Source: Actinomadura oligospora ATCC 43269 (GTDB taxonomy: Bacteria; Actinomycetota; Actinomycetes; Streptosporangiales; Streptosporangiaceae). Taken from it: 64,000 bases of DNA. Positions 52,569 to 60,869 of the stretch are shown here, piece by piece. The DNA lies in the NCBI RefSeq assembly GCF_000518265.1, contig NZ_JADG01000007.1:434001-498000 (forward strand). The letters run 5' to 3'. The first letter of the stretch is position 1, and every line of letters begins with the position of its first letter. The notes beneath the pieces were generated by a model. The model was not told the DNA's origin. It saw only the letters and a list, made by a program, of their open reading frames with translations, and ran no database searches. The position numbers and the translations under genes are program-made.

Positions 52569-53579
52569 TCACGAGAGGTTCTCGTCGCGCTCCGACAGGT
52601 GCGGGAGCTTCTCGGCCGGGATGGTCCCCATCCGTCCGGCCTGGAAGTCCTCGAACGCCTGGACGATCTCGTCGCGCGTGTTCATCACGAACGGCCCGTA
52701 GCGGGCGACCGGCTCGCGCAGCGGCATCCCGCCGAGGATCAGCACCTCCCAGCCGTTCTTGCCGGCAGTCGGCTGCGACTCGGCCGCGTGCAGCATCAGC
52801 CCGTCGGTCTCGCCCTGGTGGTGCGAACCGGCGAACGCCGCGAGCTGGCCCTCGGCCAGGCCGACCTCCTCGACGCCGACCGTCCCCCGTCCGGACAGGA
52901 CGTAGGCGATGGCGTTGAAGTCGCGCGGCCACGGCAGCGTGAGGGTCGCGCCGGGCGCGATGGTCGCGTGCAGGTAGGTGATGGGGGTGTGGGTGACGCC
53001 CGGTCCGTCGAACCCGCCGACCTGCCCGGCGATCACGCGCACGAGGGACGAGCCGTCGTCGGACGACAGCAGCCTGACGTCTCCCGGGTGGATGTCCTGG
53101 TAGCGGGGCTTGGTCCACTTCTCCGAACGCGGCAGGTTCACCCAGAGCTGGACGCCGTGGAACAGGCCGCCCTTGGCGACCAGCTCCGGCGGGGGCTGCT
53201 CGATGTGCTGGATGCCCGCGCCCGCGGTCATCCACTGGGTGCCGCCGTCGGCGATCAGGCCGCCGCCGCCGGTGGTGTCGTGGTGCTGGAAGGCGCCGTC
53301 GAGGATGTAGGTGACGGTCTCGAAGCCCCGGTGAGGATGCCAGGGGGTGCCCTTGGCCTCGCCCGGCGCGTACTCGACCGCGCCCATGTGGTCCAGGAGC
53401 AGGAACGGGTCGGCCATGGCCAGGTTCACGGACGGGAACGGGCGGCGGACCTGGAAGCCCTCGCCCTCCAGGTGCTTCTCGGCGGTGACGACCTTGGCCA
53501 CGCGCCGCCAGTCGGTGCCCTCCCGGCCCAGGCGCGGGAGGCGGGGCAGGGTCATCGGGTCGGCCAGCACGGCGGGCAT
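52569..53579 (-). CDS. pirin-family protein
   Basis: 336 residues from the ATG at 53579 with GGAGA upstream. The bicupin pirin signature is present: FLLLDHMGAVEYAPGEAKGTPWHPHRGFETVTYILDGAFQHHDTTG, then WMTAGAGIQHIEQ, with the metal His residues of the N-terminal cupin. The C-terminal domain contains FNAIAYVLSGRG and VEEVGLAEGQL. Pirins are metal cupins, some with quercetinase activity. It is divergent from a MarR regulator across paired operators, suggesting induction by an electrophile or phenolic. Confidence 0.93.
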   Translation of the reverse strand: MPAVLADPMTLPRLPRLGREGTDWRRVAKVVTAEKHLEGEGFQVRRPFPSVNLAMADPFLLLDHMGAVEYAPGEAKGTPWHPHRGFETVTYILDGAFQHHDTTGGGGLIADGGTQWMTAGAGIQHIEQPPPELVAKGGLFHGVQLWVNLPRSEKWTKPRYQDIHPGDVRLLSSDDGSSLVRVIAGQVGGFDGPGVTHTPITYLHATIAPGATLTLPWPRDFNAIAYVLSGRGTVGVEEVGLAEGQLAAFAGSHHQGETDGLMLHAAESQPTAGKNGWEVLILGGMPLREPVARYGPFVMNTRDEIVQAFEDFQAGRMGTIPAEKLPHLSERDENLS

Positions 53580-53643
53580 GGCGTCTCCTCTCGGTCCGTG
53601 GCCCGGGGCCGTCCGCCCGGGGCTCGTGTCATCCGGAACAAGG

Positions 53644-53703
53644 TTGAAGGTTCAACTATTCCGGCGGGCTCCACTGTAGGGGAAGTTAGTTGAAGGTTCA
53701 ACC
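53644..53703. promoter_or_regulatory. two identical MarR-type operators GTTGAAGGTTCAAC
   Basis: GTTGAA-GG-TTCAAC occurs at 53644-53657 and again at 53690-53703, in the 143 bp between the divergent pirin and MarR genes. Each is a 6 bp inverted repeat with a 2 bp centre. One overlaps each likely promoter, as expected for a shared repressor. Confidence 0.75.
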
Positions 53704-53722
53704 TGGGAGCTATACTCCCCGC

Positions 53723-54181
53723 ATGACTGAACCGCGCTGGCTCGGCGCCGCCCAGCAACGCGACTGGCGGGCCTTCGTGGACGGCAGCGTCCGCCTCACC
53801 GAGATCATGGACCGGGACCTCAAGGCCAAGCACGGCCTGTCGGTCTCGGAGTACGAGATCCTGGTCCGCCTCTCCGAGTCCCCCGAGCGCAGGCTGCGCA
53901 TGGCCGAGCTGGCCGAGCACGCCAGCCAGTCCCGCAGCAGGCTGTCCCACACGTGCTCACGGCTGGAGTCCAAGGGCCTGGTCCGCCGGGACAACTGCCC
54001 GAACGACAAGCGCGGCGTGTACGCCTTCCTCACCGACGCGGGCTTCGAGGCGCTCGACCGCGCCGCCCGCGACCACGTCGAGACCGTCCGCGACTACTTC
54101 GTGGACGTCATCGACCCCGGCGACCTCGAGGCGATCGGACGCGCCTTCACCGCCGTCCTCAAGCGCATCGACAACGGCTGA
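53723..54181 (+). CDS. MarR-family transcriptional regulator
   Basis: 152 residues from the ATG at 53723. The winged helix-turn-helix is LSVSEYEILVRLSESPERRLRMAELAEHASQSRSRLSHTCSRLESKGLVRR, with wing DNCPNDKRGVYAFLTDAG and a dimerising C-terminal helix. Cys residues in the recognition helix region (HTCSRL) and wing (DNCPND) could act as redox or electrophile sensors. Divergent from pirin, and probably represses it and itself. Confidence 0.93.
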   Translation: MTEPRWLGAAQQRDWRAFVDGSVRLTEIMDRDLKAKHGLSVSEYEILVRLSESPERRLRMAELAEHASQSRSRLSHTCSRLESKGLVRRDNCPNDKRGVYAFLTDAGFEALDRAARDHVETVRDYFVDVIDPGDLEAIGRAFTAVLKRIDNG

Positions 54182-54247
54182 CCAGGCCGGCCGCACGCCT
54201 GCGAACCCGGCCGGGTCGGCCGCGCCGGGCGGAACGGGCGGGACGGG

Positions 54248-54640
54248 TCAGAAGTCGAGGCCGGTCATGAAGCCGACCGAGACCAGGGTGAGGAACGCCC
54301 AGCAGATCATCATCCCGAAGCCGAACGGCCGCCCCCGGCCCCCGACCTTCCAGACCAGCAGCGAGCCGAGCCCGAACGCCACCACGAGCAGCGCGAAGAA
54401 CTGGGGCAGCGTGCTCGGCCGCCTCGACATCATCATCGGCCCGTACATCATCACGAGGTCGACGAGCGTGAAGGTCAGCGCGCCCGCCGTCCCGGTCCAC
54501 AGGTCGCCGCGGGCGGGCAGCCGCGGCGGGCGCTCCCAGCGCAGGCGCGGCTGGTCGGACGGCGGCGCCTCGACCGTGGACGCCACCGAGAAGATCTCGT
54601 CCTCCAGGCTCGGGACCTGATCGTCCCGCGGTTGGGTCAT
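54248..54640 (-). CDS. small two- to three-helix membrane protein
   Basis: 130 residues from the ATG at 54640, with GGGGGAG upstream. A hydrophilic acidic N-terminus (about 55 residues) precedes hydrophobic segments GALTFTLVDLVMMYGPMMM, FFALLVVAFGLGSLLVW and FGMMICWAFLTLVSVGFMTG. No family is recognised. Convergent with the MarR gene. Confidence 0.75.
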   Translation of the reverse strand: MTQPRDDQVPSLEDEIFSVASTVEAPPSDQPRLRWERPPRLPARGDLWTGTAGALTFTLVDLVMMYGPMMMSRRPSTLPQFFALLVVAFGLGSLLVWKVGGRGRPFGFGMMICWAFLTLVSVGFMTGLDF

Positions 54641-54859
54641 CGCTCCCCCTCGGGCCGGGCGGGGACCCGCGTCCACGGCGTGTCCGCCCCGGACCGGTCG
54701 TCCCCCGACATGGTTCCGGTCATCCACCGACCCGGTTCCGGTTGTCCGCCGGCCTGTATTCCGGTCGTCCGTCGGCCGCCCGTAAGGGCACGCCCTTCTT
54801 CGCACGGTAGCGAATCCAAGGTCCCACGCGAAGGCCGTCGACCGTGTCATCCTGCTGGA

Positions 54860-55717
54860 ATGCCGTTGCACCGGACTCCCAGCTCCCGGATCCGTGCCGT
54901 CCGCACCGACGCCGCCGGACCGTCCCGCCGCTCGTACGCGCGCGTCCCCGTGCCTGCCGGGACGACCCGCCGGGCGGTCACGTTCGCCGCCGCGGTCGCG
55001 CTCACGTCGGCCGCCGCGACCGGATGCGGACACGGGGAATCGAAGGGCCCTTCGAGCGCGTCGCCCGCCACGCCGCCCGTCGCGACGGGCACGCCGACCG
55101 GGACCGTCGGCACCGCGACCGCCACGGCGTCGCCGACGCAGGACCTCAACCGCTTCCACGCCCAGATCAACAAGGTGAGGACGAGGGACCTGCCGAAGTC
55201 GTGGCACGCGGGCTGCCCGGTCGCGCCGTCCGGGCTCCGGATGATCGTCATGAACTACTGGGGGATGGACAAGCGCCCCCACGCGGACGGGAGGCTCGTC
55301 GTCAACGCCGCCGCCGCGAACAAGCTGGCGGGCGTGTTCCGCAAACTGTTCGAGAACAGGTACCCGATCCACAAGATGGTGCCGGTGGACGCCTACAAGG
55401 GCAGCGACTTCGACTCCATCGAGGACGACAACACCTCGGCGTTCAACTGCCGCAACGCGACCGGGTCCGGCAGCTGGTCGCAGCACGCCTACGGGCTCGC
55501 GGTCGACATCAATCCGTGCGAGAACCCGTACGTCACGGCGTCCGGGCACATCGAACACCCGCGCTGCGTGAAGTTCGGCGACCGTTCGCGACGCGACCCG
55601 GGGCTGATCCACCCGGGGGACTCGACGGTCAAGGCGTTCGCCTCGATCGACTGGGGCTGGGGCGGTTCGTGGGTCGGCACCCGCGACTACCAGCACTTCT
55701 CCAGCAACGGCCGCTGA
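54860..55717 (+). CDS. M15-family D,D-peptidase lipoprotein
   Basis: 285 residues from the ATG at 54860. A basic N-terminal extension precedes a hydrophobic stretch AVTFAAAVALTSAAATGC whose Cys could be lipidated. The distance from the start is long for a signal peptide, so the true start may lie later. The catalytic domain has GSWSQHAYGLAVDINP (HxxGxAxD zinc ligands) and TRDYQHFSSNGR (third His), with VDAYKGSDFDSI upstream. This is the VanY/M15 carboxypeptidase-like family, trimming D-Ala or acting on wall peptides. Confidence 0.85.
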   Translation: MPLHRTPSSRIRAVRTDAAGPSRRSYARVPVPAGTTRRAVTFAAAVALTSAAATGCGHGESKGPSSASPATPPVATGTPTGTVGTATATASPTQDLNRFHAQINKVRTRDLPKSWHAGCPVAPSGLRMIVMNYWGMDKRPHADGRLVVNAAAANKLAGVFRKLFENRYPIHKMVPVDAYKGSDFDSIEDDNTSAFNCRNATGSGSWSQHAYGLAVDINPCENPYVTASGHIEHPRCVKFGDRSRRDPGLIHPGDSTVKAFASIDWGWGGSWVGTRDYQHFSSNGR

Positions 55718-55825
55718 CGGGCCGCCGGGAGCGGCAGCGCCGGCGCCGGGAGGGGCAGCGCCGCCGCCGGGCGAACGGGGAGCCGGGCGGACGGGCGCTT
55801 CGGCCTTTCTCCTCGGGGCGTCGCG

Positions 55826-56008
55826 CTACATCATCGTGACGAGCGCGACCGCCAGGACGGCGACGACGACCACCACGGCGACGATCCCGACGATGAGTCC
55901 GACGTTGCCGCCGGACACCTTCGACTCGGGCTGCTGCTGAGCCTGCGCCACGAAGTTCTCGAACTGGTGCGTCGTTCCGGCCGGGTCATTCGGCATCTGC
56001 TGAGACAT
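55826..56008 (-). CDS. 60-residue single-helix membrane protein
   Basis: A polar N-terminal half (MSQQMPNDPAGTTHQFENFVAQAQQQP) is followed by one hydrophobic helix, GLIVGIVAVVVVVAVLAVALV. The start has no strong ribosome site. Possibly a small tail-anchored protein; function unknown. Confidence 0.55.
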   Translation of the reverse strand: MSQQMPNDPAGTTHQFENFVAQAQQQPESKVSGGNVGLIVGIVAVVVVVAVLAVALVTMM

Positions 56009-56041
56009 GCGGTGAAGGGTAACGGAAGCCTTCTGGCCGTT

Positions 56042-56911
56042 TCATGCCGTTTCGACTCTTGTCTCGACGACCAGTTCGTCCCCGGATTCGGCGAGTTCGA
56101 GCCGGACGCTCGCGGTCGCGAGCTCGCCGGTGCGCCGCAGATGGGTGCCGCCGCAGGGCAGGGACGCGGTCCCCTCCGGCAGGTCACAGCGCCAGACGCG
56201 GCGCGCGGCGAGCTCCGGCGACGGCACCTCGATCCGGACCGGCGCGTCCGCCTCGATCCATCCCGCGAGCCGCGCGTTCACCGACGCGGCGATTCCGTCG
56301 AGATCGTCGCGGAGGCCGTCCGCGGTGAAGCCCTTCTTCCGGAGCGACCTCCCCATCCGGTAGGTGTCGACGCTGCCGTCCGGGACGATCCGGGACGCGG
56401 TGATCGCGAGCTGGTCGAAGTCGGGACGGCCGAGGCCGTCGGTGCGCGGGGCGTCCTTGCGCCACCGCTCCGCGAGCGCCTCGTTCAGCGCGAGCGCCAT
56501 CAGGTGGCAGGCGGTGTGCCCGGCCGACAGCGCCCGCCGCCGCACCGGCTCGACGTCCAGCTCGACCAGCTCGTCCTCCGGGACGCGGCGCTCCAGGACG
56601 TGGACGACCAGCCAGGCCCAGTCCGGGTCGCCGCGCCGGACCGGGATGTCCTCCCCGGTCAGCAGCGCTCCGCCCGCGATCGGCACCGCGCCGGTCACGC
56701 AGTCGGCGACCCGCAGCTCCAGCTCGTCCCAGCGCAGCACGCCGGTGTCTCCGGGCTGGTCGGGCCAGGTGGTGTCGAGCGGATGGAACGGCGTCTCCGC
56801 CACGATCACGCCGTAGCCGCCGTCCACGTGCGCGGCCGCGACCACCCGCGACCGGCCGCTGACCTCGCCCTCCGGGAAGGTCACCGCGGTCGACTCCTTG
56901 ATGTCCCCCAT
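56042..56911 (-). CDS. alanyl-tRNA editing (AlaX-like) protein
   Basis: 289 residues. The C-terminal two thirds match the AlaX/AlaRS editing domain: SAGHTACHLMALALNEAL has the HxxxH zinc motif, and LPCGGTHLRRTGE supplies the later Cys and His ligands. The N-terminal third (about 85 residues) is a beta domain like the AlaX translation-factor-like lobe. Such proteins hydrolyse Ser or Gly from mischarged tRNA-Ala. A tRNA-Ser gene starts 76 bp upstream on the other strand. Confidence 0.88.
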   Translation of the reverse strand: MGDIKESTAVTFPEGEVSGRSRVVAAAHVDGGYGVIVAETPFHPLDTTWPDQPGDTGVLRWDELELRVADCVTGAVPIAGGALLTGEDIPVRRGDPDWAWLVVHVLERRVPEDELVELDVEPVRRRALSAGHTACHLMALALNEALAERWRKDAPRTDGLGRPDFDQLAITASRIVPDGSVDTYRMGRSLRKKGFTADGLRDDLDGIAASVNARLAGWIEADAPVRIEVPSPELAARRVWRCDLPEGTASLPCGGTHLRRTGELATASVRLELAESGDELVVETRVETA

Positions 56912-56986
56912 CTTGCGAAGCTACCAACCGCCCTCGTCCGTCCCGGACGTCGCCCTCGTCTCGCACGCTAAGGTTGGGAATGCCCA

Positions 56987-57076
56987 GGAGGCTTCGCCTA
57001 GTGGACGAGGGCAACGGTCTTGAAAACCGTCGAGCCGGCACTCCCGGTTCCGTGGGTTCGAATCCCACAGCCTCCG
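56987..57076 (+). tRNA. tRNA-Ser(TGA)
   Basis: 90 nt with the long variable arm of serine tRNAs. The acceptor is GGAGGCT/AGCCTCC, the anticodon stem ACGGT/ACCGT with loop CTTGAAA (anticodon TGA), the T arm GTGGG/CCCAC with loop TTCGAAT, and the discriminator G. CCA is not encoded. Confidence 0.97.
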
Positions 57077-57082
57077 CGTGCA

Positions 57083-57107
57083 GAACCCCCGAGAAAACCG
57101 GGGGTTC
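57083..57107 (+). terminator. terminator after tRNA-Ser
   Basis: GAACCCCCG (57083-57091) pairs with CGGGGGTTC (57099-57107) over a 7-base loop, followed by TTCTCTTTT. Confidence 0.9.
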
Positions 57108-57179
57108 TTCTCTTTTCCCCGGACGACCCTTTGCCGCGCGTTGGCGGGCCGCTTGTGCCGCATCCGGAATCATCGAACG

Positions 57180-57878
57180 GTGCCGAAGGCGAGCGAGGGC
57201 GGTTCCGGGGAGGGGACGTCCGGTAAGGACGGATCCGGCAAGGGCGGGTCCGGGGCCAACGTGCTGGCGCTCGGCGGGTTGCTGTTCCTGCTGCTACGGC
57301 TGCTCGCGGTCGCCCACTACGACTGGCACGTCGCGTTCGCGCTCGCCGACACCGTCAACTTCGACGACGTGATCGGCGTCGTCGTCGGCACGTTCCTCGG
57401 CGCGGGCGGCCTCGCCGCGATCATCCTGGCGCTCGTCCTGCCGGTCGCGGTCGTGCACCATTTCCGGCGGCTGCGCGAGCGGGACTGGAAGCCGCACCAC
57501 CTCGTCATGCTGGCCGTCCTGATCGGCGTGTTCGTCGCCGCCGTGATCACCCTGCGGGACTGGGTGACGCTGCTGGTCGTCCTGGCGATCAGCACGCTCT
57601 TCCTGGTCGTCCTGCTGCGTCAGGGCCCGGCGCGTCCGTGGCTGGAGAAGGCGTCCGCGCACCTCGGGGTCACGGTGTGGCTCGGGCTGTTCGCGCTGGC
57701 CGGGCTCACCGACACGGTCTGGGTGCCGGAACAGCGCCTCACCCTGAAGGACGGCGCGACCCTCGACGGCTACGTCATGGACGTGCACAGCCCGTACACC
57801 CAGGTGCTCACCGCACGCGGACGCGAGATCCGCATCCTGATGAGCCAGGACGTGGTGGCGCGCTCCGAGGAGTCCTAG
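57180..57878 (+). CDS. integral membrane protein
   Basis: 232 residues from the GTG at 57180; a longer frame runs back into the tRNA terminator and is unlikely. A Gly/Ser-rich N-terminus (residues 1-28) precedes five hydrophobic segments, including VLALGGLLFLLLRLLAV, GGLAAIILALVLPVAVVHHF, LVMLAVLIGVFVAAVITL and LLVVLAISTLFLVVLL. The C-terminus is a soluble beta tail (RLTLKDGATLDGYVMDVHSPYTQVLTARGREIRILMSQDV) resembling a small Sm-like or ribbon domain. No family is assigned. Confidence 0.7.
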   Translation: MPKASEGGSGEGTSGKDGSGKGGSGANVLALGGLLFLLLRLLAVAHYDWHVAFALADTVNFDDVIGVVVGTFLGAGGLAAIILALVLPVAVVHHFRRLRERDWKPHHLVMLAVLIGVFVAAVITLRDWVTLLVVLAISTLFLVVLLRQGPARPWLEKASAHLGVTVWLGLFALAGLTDTVWVPEQRLTLKDGATLDGYVMDVHSPYTQVLTARGREIRILMSQDVVARSEES

Positions 57879-58279
57879 CTCCGCGGGACGGCGAAGCCGG
57901 GGATCGACGGCCACCGGACGGTCAGCACGGTCGACGCCTCCTCGGCCTCCCAGGAGTGGTCGACCTTGTCCCAGACGACGTAGTCGCCCTGCTCGGCGAG
58001 GACCACGTCCCGCCCGGGGAACTCCAGCCGGAACCGGCCGCTGACCAGCACCAGCAACGCCGTCCGCTCGTCCCCGGTGGCCCACTGCGCGCGCCGCTCA
58101 CCGGCCGGGTGCACGCCCCACTTGATCTCGACGGCCTCGCTGTGCCGGATGTCGCCCTCGGGCTTGAAGTGCCCGAGCAGCCAGCCCCGGTCGCCCGCCG
58201 CGTCCACGGGCGCCCGCCCCACGTAGATCCCGTCCTCCGAAGTCCCCACGACCAGCGACCCTAGCGCCCGCCCCGGCAC
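57875..58279 (-). CDS. cupin-domain protein
   Basis: 134 residues from the GTG at 58279, one base after the stop of the upstream ATPase gene, so likely in the same transcript. A single beta-barrel: WGVHPAGERRAQWATGDERTALLVLVSGRFRLEFPGRDVVLAEQGDYVVWDKVDHSWEAEE, with the cupin G(X)5HXH motif degenerate. The likely role is binding a small sugar or metabolite; no enzyme activity can be inferred. The two convergent stops at 57875-57878 overlap. Confidence 0.7.
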   Translation of the reverse strand: MPGRALGSLVVGTSEDGIYVGRAPVDAAGDRGWLLGHFKPEGDIRHSEAVEIKWGVHPAGERRAQWATGDERTALLVLVSGRFRLEFPGRDVVLAEQGDYVVWDKVDHSWEAEEASTVLTVRWPSIPGFAVPRS

Positions 58280-58280
58280 G

Positions 58281-60698
58281 TCAGGTGGCGTTGGGGCGCT
58301 GCCAGGCGAAGCCGTCGCCGACCACGGCCGCGAGGTGCAGGTACGCCTCGCGCGTGGCGGGGGCGAGCGCCTCGAGCTCGAGCTCCGCGCCCTCCTCCAG
58401 GTGGTCGTCGTACGGGATGCGGACGACCGCGCGGCACCGCGACTCGAAGTGCGCCTGGAGCTTGTCCAGGTCGACCTGGCTGCGGGTGCGGTTGCGGACC
58501 ATCGACAGCACCACCACGCCGTTGCGGACCAGGTGGCCGTGGTCGTGCGCCTCCAGCCAGTCGAGGGTGGCGCTCGCCGAACGCGCGCCGTCCACCGACG
58601 GCGAGCTCACCAGGACGAGCTGGTCGGCGAGCGCGAGCACGCCCGCCATCGCGCTGTGCAGCAGGCCGGTGCCGCAGTCGGTGATGCAGACCGAGTAGTA
58701 CTGCTCCAGGACGACCGCGACGGCCGAGTAGTCCTCGGCGCTGAACGCCTCGCTGACCGCCGGGTCGCGGTCGGAGGCGAGGATCTCCAGCCGCGCCTCG
58801 TTCTGCGAGGTGAACGCGCGGACGTCGGCGTAGCGGTGCACCCGGTCACGGTTGTTCAGCAGGTCGCGGACCGTCGCGGCGGTCTCCAGCCGGACCTTGT
58901 CGCTCAGCGTTCCGCGGTCCGGGTTCGCGTCCACCGCGATGACCCGGTCGCCGCGCAGCGACGACAGCATGGAGCCGAGCCCGGTCGTGGTGGTCGTCTT
59001 GCCGACGCCGCCCTTCAGCGACATCACCGCGACCCGGTGGTGCCCGCCCGCGACCATCGTCCGGGCGCGCGCGACCAGGTCCTTGCGGCGCAGTTCGGCC
59101 GACGACTCACCTGGGTGGACGCTGCCCGCGGTCGCCTTGTACACCGCGCGCCGCCACCCGCCGGACGGCGCGATCTTGCGCTCGCCCAGCAGGTTCTCCG
59201 AGCTCAGGCTCTCGGGGGCCTGCGGCTGCTGGGGCTGCGGCGGATACCCCGGCTGGCCGGGCTGCGGCGCGTATCCGGGACCGGCGGGCATCCCCTGCCC
59301 TCCGGGCGGCGGGACGACCATGCCGGGATGCGCACCTTGCGCGTCCGCGGGCGGAATCGGAATCCCCTGCGGGCCCATGCCAGGCGGGAACCCCGCGCCA
59401 CCAGGACCGAACCCGCCGTCGGGTGCGGGTGCGCCGGGCGCGAACCCGCCGTCCGGCCCAGGCACGAATCCGCCCTCAGGACCAGGCACGAAGCCGCCGT
59501 CGGGGCCGGGGCCGGGGCCGAAGCCGCCCTCCGGCCCGGGCATGCCAGGACCACCAGGCACGTACCCGCCATCGGGGGCAGGGCCGAAGCCGCCCTCCGG
59601 GCCGGGCGTACCAAGACCACCAGGCGCGTACCCGCCGTCCGGGACGGGCGCGAAACCGCCCTCCGGGCCGGGAACGCCGGGCGCGTACGGGCCGTCAGCG
59701 CCGGGACCACCAGGGGCGAACCCGCCGTCGGGGGCGGGAATGCCAGGGCCGCCGGGCACGTAGCCGCCGTCAGGACCGGGGACGCCAGGCGCGAATCCGC
59801 CTTCTGGGCCGGGGCCGAAGCCACCTTCCGGCCCGGGTGTACCTGGAGCTCCGGGCGCGAAGCCTTCAGGGCCGGTGCCGGGGGCGAGGGCGCCCGGCGG
59901 GGGGACGGGCTGGCCGTCCGGGACGAAGCCGGGGCCGCCGGGGAACGGGGGCTGGACGTCGGCGCTGGTCGCGCGGTCGCCGGAGGGCGGCTGCTCGCCG
60001 AGCGCGCCCGGATAGACCCCGGGCTCGCCGAACTGGTCGGGGCCGGGAGGCGGCGGGACGGGTCCGGCGTTGCCGGGCGGGTACGGCGCGTCCATCGGGG
60101 GCGGGCCCCAGGTCGCACCGGCGGGGTCGCCCGCAGGGTAGGGCGGCGGCGGGACGGCCGGGACGCCGAACGGCGGCGGGGCCTGTCCGCCCGGTCCGGG
60201 AACGCCGGGGCCGGGCGCGCCAGGGAAGCCGGGACCGGAGGCGTTGGGGCCGGGCGCGCCGGGGTACGGCGCGGGCGGGACGGGCCCGGACTCGAAAGGC
60301 TGGGGGCCGCCTGCGAACGGCGGCGGGGTGGCCGCGTAGGGCGGAGGCGAAGGCAGGTCGCCATAGGCCCCGGCCGGGGGCGGCGTCAGCCAGGGGTTCG
60401 CGTCGTCCGGCCCGGACGGCTGCGGACCCCCGATCGGCCCCGGCGCGGGACCGATCGGCCCGGGAGCAGCGCCGATGGGCCCGGGAGCAGCGCCGATGGG
60501 CCCGGGAGCGGGCGGCTCGAGGATCGTGGCGTCGCCCTCGGCCTCCTTCGCCTCACCGGACTCGTCGGAGCCGGACGAGGAGGCGGTCTCGGGGGCGGAC
60601 GCGGGCGGACGGTCCCCGTCGGCGGGTTCGCCGCTCATCGCGTCCAGGGAGGCGAGACGCTCCTCCAGCGAGGGACCGTCATGATCGTTCCGTGCCAC
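58281..60698 (-). CDS. EspI-like ParA/MinD-family ATPase with long Pro/Gly-rich N-terminus
   Basis: 805 residues from the GTG at 60698, five bases after AGGGGAG. Upstream in-frame starts lack such a site. Residues about 75-510 are low-complexity Pro/Gly with many copies of PDGGFAPG/PEGGFGPG. The C-terminal ATPase domain has deviant Walker A SLKGGVGKTTTTTGLG, DANPDRGTLSD and a partner-binding surface LVSSPSVDGARSASATLDWLE. The layout matches ESX-associated EspI-type proteins. No ESX core genes (EccC, Esx proteins) are in the window, so a link to type VII secretion is inferred. Confidence 0.85.
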   Translation of the reverse strand: MARNDHDGPSLEERLASLDAMSGEPADGDRPPASAPETASSSGSDESGEAKEAEGDATILEPPAPGPIGAAPGPIGAAPGPIGPAPGPIGGPQPSGPDDANPWLTPPPAGAYGDLPSPPPYAATPPPFAGGPQPFESGPVPPAPYPGAPGPNASGPGFPGAPGPGVPGPGGQAPPPFGVPAVPPPPYPAGDPAGATWGPPPMDAPYPPGNAGPVPPPPGPDQFGEPGVYPGALGEQPPSGDRATSADVQPPFPGGPGFVPDGQPVPPPGALAPGTGPEGFAPGAPGTPGPEGGFGPGPEGGFAPGVPGPDGGYVPGGPGIPAPDGGFAPGGPGADGPYAPGVPGPEGGFAPVPDGGYAPGGLGTPGPEGGFGPAPDGGYVPGGPGMPGPEGGFGPGPGPDGGFVPGPEGGFVPGPDGGFAPGAPAPDGGFGPGGAGFPPGMGPQGIPIPPADAQGAHPGMVVPPPGGQGMPAGPGYAPQPGQPGYPPQPQQPQAPESLSSENLLGERKIAPSGGWRRAVYKATAGSVHPGESSAELRRKDLVARARTMVAGGHHRVAVMSLKGGVGKTTTTTGLGSMLSSLRGDRVIAVDANPDRGTLSDKVRLETAATVRDLLNNRDRVHRYADVRAFTSQNEARLEILASDRDPAVSEAFSAEDYSAVAVVLEQYYSVCITDCGTGLLHSAMAGVLALADQLVLVSSPSVDGARSASATLDWLEAHDHGHLVRNGVVVLSMVRNRTRSQVDLDKLQAHFESRCRAVVRIPYDDHLEEGAELELEALAPATREAYLHLAAVVGDGFAWQRPNAT

Positions 60699-60869
60699 CG
60701 TCACTCCCCTCGGCGCTGCCATTAAACGATCTTTTACCGACATGGACGACGGCAACGACCATGAGCAGGATACCGACGCTTCTTACCGCATATCACGGCC
60801 GTTGCACGCCTTTTCCGGATGGGCGGGCGCCGCGTTCCGGCCCGTTCCCCGCCCGGTAGCGTGAACTTC

